Shown: piece by piece, positions 60,341 to 64,000 of the stretch
Position numbering within the stretch: the stretch's first letter is position 1
How the letters are laid out: each line of letters opens with the position of its first letter
Source of the DNA: Epiperipatus broadwayi
Taxonomy: Eukaryota; Onychophora; Udeonychophora; Euonychophora; Peripatidae
DNA length: 64,000 nt
Direction of reading: 5' to 3'
NCBI GenBank assembly: GCA_028023455.1
Contig: JAQFVV010012416.1
Coordinates: 10,005,032 to 10,069,031 of the forward strand
Program-made: the position numbers and the translations under genes
The notes under the pieces: model-generated
The model's input: the letters and a program-made list of their open reading frames with translations, nothing else
Database searches by the model: none
Told to the model about the DNA's origin: nothing

Positions 60341-60690
60341 ATGTTTGCATAATTATGAAGCTGCAGTCTCATAGCCCATTGATTCTGAATCTAATTTCTA
60401 TGTAAAATATTTTTGACCATAGTAATCCCAATGTATGGTTTTAATTGATTAGAGATTTAAATAAACTAAATAATATATTGATGTTTTATTTTCTCTAAAA
60501 TATTTTCAGTACTGGTGTATTTTAGAGAAAATAAAACATCAATATATTATTTAGTTTATTTAAATCTCTCATCACTTGAAACCATACATTGGGTTTACTA
60601 TGGTCAAAAATATTCTACATAGAAATTAGATTCAGAATCATTGGGCTATGAGACTGCAGCTTCATAATCATGCAAACATTTTTTCATGTT
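60338..60690. repeat. Near-perfect foldback, arms ~165 bp
   Basis: AAATGTTTGCATAATTATGA at the left and TCATAATCATGCAAACATTT at the right are reverse complements. The match continues inward through GGCTATGAGACTGCAG, GATTCAGAATC and AAATAAACTAAATAATATAT to a loop of about 10-15 bp (TTTCAGTACTGG) near 60510. Few mismatches. No coding content; a MITE. Confidence 0.92.
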
Positions 60691-62534
60691 CTAATTTTTT
60701 TTATTTATTTAAAAAACATTATTAAAAATATTTCCAGGAATTTATATCTTATGACTGAGCATTAACCCATGTAATAATATGAATACAATAGAGACACACA
60801 AAGTCAAGTAAACAAAAAAATATTGTACAAGTATTATATCTACAAAGTGCTTTCTTTGATCCTAACAGGGGTCTTTTTAATATTTAGAAAAACAGTTGAT
60901 GCCTAATTCTGCAGGTCTGACAAATAATGATTTGTAAGTAAAATTAATTCAACTAAACCCAGTTGCTCATAAATATTTTACCATGACATAAATTATAATT
61001 TCAACAAACAAATCAGATGCAAATATATAAACACATATAGAGATTCATTATATTCCAATTTGATATTCCTTGATTATTGTGAGAAGTAATAAATATCAGT
61101 TCAATATCCAAATACATATGTATATAGCATGCACAAAATCCAATACAATATTAAATAGTTGAGTACTTATGATTTTATAATTATCTCATTTGCTCAAAGA
61201 TTTAAAGAAAGGATAATATATAGATTGGACTTGCCTTTAAAACTTTCTTTCATCTTCATTTTCATTTTACGAGGCAGGTATCTCCCATAACTTATTTCCT
61301 TTTTGTCAGTAATCTCTTTACCACATTCTTAGCTCTTCAAACTCTGTAATAACTGTTCTTAGCAAAGTCTGGATAAGAGTTCTGTATTGGGTGTATGTAG
61401 CCTTTTTTTCTCTGGACAATATCATTTTCTCAATTAGTTTTAACATAATATTACAGCTATTTGATAAATTAAGAAATATATTGCTTTTTTAAAAAACTCA
61501 TTATGCTTGCTTTTATTTGATAAACTCACTATGAATCATTTTATTTTTGGAATTTTACTTGTGCATATATTTTATTTCTTATCAATATATTTTTTTATTA
61601 AATAATTTGTATTATTTTTTTTGTATGAATAAATGATTTTCATTGTTAAATATATTATTTTCTTGGATTTTTTTTTAATTATTATATATTTGTATCTATA
61701 AATTCAAAAATGAATGCATACATTTTATTTATCATTTAATTGAGGGTATGGGGTTTGTCATTGAGCAGTCATTATAAGAATATTAGAATTTTTCTATGTA
61801 AATATAATCCAAAACAATATTAATGGCAGTTCACATATACAGTAGTTAAAATAACGTTTCAATATGATCTTGTTGTAAGTGATTTTTATTTTGAAAATTT
61901 TAATAAAAGTTTTAGTTTCATCTTTGCAATACTTGCCTGAGTTGTCATACATTTTGAAGATTTTGATTAATGATTTTTTAATATTATATTTTTGAAAATT
62001 ATTCAAATGGTGTGGGGTGGAGATCTTCTGTAGTTTTATTTTATTTTTATTGAACGAAACAGCAACTCCATTGAATTTATTTTATTTATTGCTGATAGAA
62101 TATTTTTATAACAAATAAGTCTAATGTATAAATATTTTACAATATCTGTGATGTATAAATGAAAACTATTTACACTTAAATTATATATAAGTAATATGTG
62201 CAATATCACTGCAAAGAATTTTTATTTTATTTGTAATTCAAATAAAAGTATGCTTACAAAATTTTAATTTACAGTTTATTTTTATTACATTGTTTTAATG
62301 ACTTGTCCTAAGTAACTGCCATCATTTTTCAGTTCTTATGAGGTAACATTTTTATTAACAACTGTGTTATAATATTCTCACTCTAGCATGTTTGGCAAGT
62401 CCAAAGAGAAGTACTGTATATTTATTGTCACAAAGAATTATTTTATTAACTTATGATAAATTTACTTGTAAAAATAAATAGAATATAAATTTTAATTACA
62501 AAAAATTGTTTTAATTTTTTATATTGGTTATTAA
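60691..62534. other. AT-rich intron sequence, nothing recognised
   Basis: No supportable feature. Confidence 0.4.
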
Positions 62535-62997
62535 TACTTTAAATCACTAAACATCACATGATCACCATTTCTTATGCTTGCACATAACTGTTATTAAAAC
62601 AATCCTGTCTAATAGGATAGTGGTGGCTATGGTTATTAAAGAACCAAAGACACCAAAATGTATGGGTACTGAACTTAGTTCAGACCCATATGACTATATA
62701 GGCTATTGAGCTTAGATTAAAAATATTATTGTGTTTTCAATTTTATTCTCATAGTTTTGTGGTTAAGTAGAGATAAAAGGTAGCTGCTGGAGGGTTGCAT
62801 TAGATTCTAATATCTAGGTGCAGTGCTCTCAGATCCAAGGCTCCTCACTGACAAAGCCTACAAGCCAGAAACTAGTCTGGGAATATTGGATGAGTAGGCA
62901 CTGGATGGGGATTTTATGCACAAGCCTTCTGGCATCCATTGATTACTCTGGCCTGGCACTGAGTGTCACTACTGTATGGAGAGTTTTGCCTGTTTTA
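62535..62997. repeat. Foldback family member: flank, loop and right arm only
   Basis: ATCACTAAACATCACATGATCACC at the left matches the left flank of the 22-kb element and a sequence at 15518. The loop (GAACTTAGTTCAGACCCATATG) is in the opposite orientation to that at 22154-22783. The right arm to GAGAGTTTTGCCTG is well kept. The left arm is missing. Open frames are by-products. Confidence 0.75.
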
Positions 62998-63189
62998 TTA
63001 ATACTTTCTTGAAATGTCATTCTTATTTAATATTTTTTTAATACCATGTGGGCCCTACAATATGAAGTCTAGATCAATTTATCACTTTTTCATCCTGAGA
63101 CAGTTCTGGGTTCTGCTTTATGTAGATCACTATCAATGGTCTTTTATGATTATCACATAAAGTATGAAAATGTTCTTTTCATTTAATTT

Positions 63190-63575
63190 TACCAAAAAAA
63201 GACTTTTTATACATGTGTTTTACCAGTTCTTAGTTATGGATCTGAGACTTGGAAATTTAATAGAACAGCAACATAAAGAACTTCACATAATTCAATGAAC
63301 TATGCAGAGATACACATTAGAGCAACAAGAAGAAATTGAAAATTAAATCCATGGGTGGGAATACAAACAGGTATCATTGATACATCATTGATAAAATTAA
63401 GCAACTGAAATGAAAGTAGATTGGATATATTGCAAGAAGAAATTATAATAGATACATAGCTGAAGTTTTAAATTGGATCCCAATAGTTTGTGGATGATCT
63501 AGTAAGATGGATGTATGAAATAAAGAAGTTTGCTGATGAGAAGAGAGGCTATAGATTGGAGAATTTGAATTAAAC
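63190..63575 (+). pseudogene. RTE-like LINE relic, C-terminal segment
   Basis: Translating across stops gives VLPVLSYGSETWKFNRTAT, then a RRN-KLNPWVGIQTGIIDTS-like block, LIKLSN--ESRLDIL--E, and DDLVRWMYEIKKFADEKRGY-RLENLN. This is the conserved YGSETW-to-end order of RTE-type LINE ORF2 proteins (the G-H-ARR block is weak). No long open frame. The relative at 9570-10030 is on the opposite strand. Confidence 0.7.
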
Positions 63576-64000
63576 TTAGAATTTCATCATGCAGTAGATT
63601 GATAATAGTTGTAGATAATGGTAATGAATATATGTAACATATACAAAACAATTTCTATTACTATGATTTTTAAAAATCACATGGCTTTCCAAAAAACTAA
63701 TTCAATTAATTGCTCTATGTAGTGAGTGGCAGATTCAGAGCCTATTGAATTGCATCACATGCTTAATTTATATAAAGCATAGATGTGAGATAAATAGACT
63801 CAAGAGTTTAAAGTTATTGGATCAATTCCAAATTGAGTATGAAATTTTATTTAGTCAGTTATATGAAACTGAAGTTAGCCTGTCACTTTACTGATGAAAT
63901 TATCATTGATTTTCTAAGTGACACTATTTATTATATTTATTTCTTTGCTCTTCAGAAGTAAATGATGTAGCACAATATTATAAGTTTTTGTATTGATAAT
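63576..64000. other. Window end, nothing recognised
   Basis: AT-rich DNA. A patch at 63725-63850 is slightly more complex but unidentified. Confidence 0.4.

Noticed and set aside
63725-63850. Possible B-box near the window end (GGATCAATTCCAAAT)
   Set aside because: Too degenerate and with no matching A box.
1-64000. CRISPR arrays, operons, rRNA or functional tRNA genes
   Set aside because: The direct repeats here are transposon-related with irregular spacing; tRNA-like segments are decayed SINE heads without a full cloverleaf.

Overview
This is an AT-rich animal nuclear sequence (by eye about a quarter G+C). It has spliceosomal introns and a dense layer of old transposable elements. There is no prokaryotic gene organisation. 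The only host gene I can support is on the + strand: three exons, plus one candidate 36-nt microexon, of a DENND5-family gene (Rab GEF with DENN, RUN and PLAT domains; DENND5A/RAB6IP1 and DENND5B in vertebrates). The exons lie at 11110-11145 (candidate), 17262-17387, 25977-26106 and 54242-54370. Codon phases agree at every junction, so they can be read as consecutive exons separated by introns of about 6.1, 8.6 and 28.1 kb. The last exon enters the first RUN domain; later exons lie beyond the window. The elements present (LINE, RTE-like LINE, Penelope-like, mariner, Tigger-like MITEs, tRNA-derived SINEs, LTR elements) suit an invertebrate with large introns, but I cannot name the phylum.

Layout. 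1-4020: minus-strand non-LTR retrotransposon with decayed ORF1 and ORF2. 4985-5900: mariner transposase relic, minus. 6495-8345: array of a roughly 390-bp repeat, first direct then inverted, with a degraded-looking GC-rich centre. 9570-10030: RTE-type LINE relic, minus. 11.1-26.1 kb: DENND5 exons among SINE, MITE and foldback copies. 26.1-54.2 kb: one giant intron holding a Penelope-like GIY-YIG fragment (27.7-28.2 kb), several foldbacks and minisatellites, a 7.4-kb composite of LTRs in opposite orientations (38059-45498), a LINE 3' fragment (48.4-48.9 kb), and a miniature LTR element nested inside a second Penelope-like fragment (52.0-54.2 kb). 54.4-64 kb: the next DENND5 intron, with an oppositely oriented SINE pair, a near-perfect foldback and another RTE-like LINE relic.

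What stands out. (1) The 38-45.5 kb block contains four long LTR segments of one family in alternating orientation, with matching ends, a non-coding 0.7-kb interior, a recognisable primer-binding-like site and TATA boxes. It looks like an internally rearranged non-autonomous LTR element. (2) At 52294-53625 a TRIM-like element has inserted into a Penelope-like endonuclease. The 5-bp duplication GTAGG flanks it, and removing it makes the endonuclease frame continuous. (3) A short 'stem plus CTTCATCAG' sequence recurs in unrelated-looking repeats. I found no functional mobile-element protein, no RNA gene of cellular type and no CRISPR.
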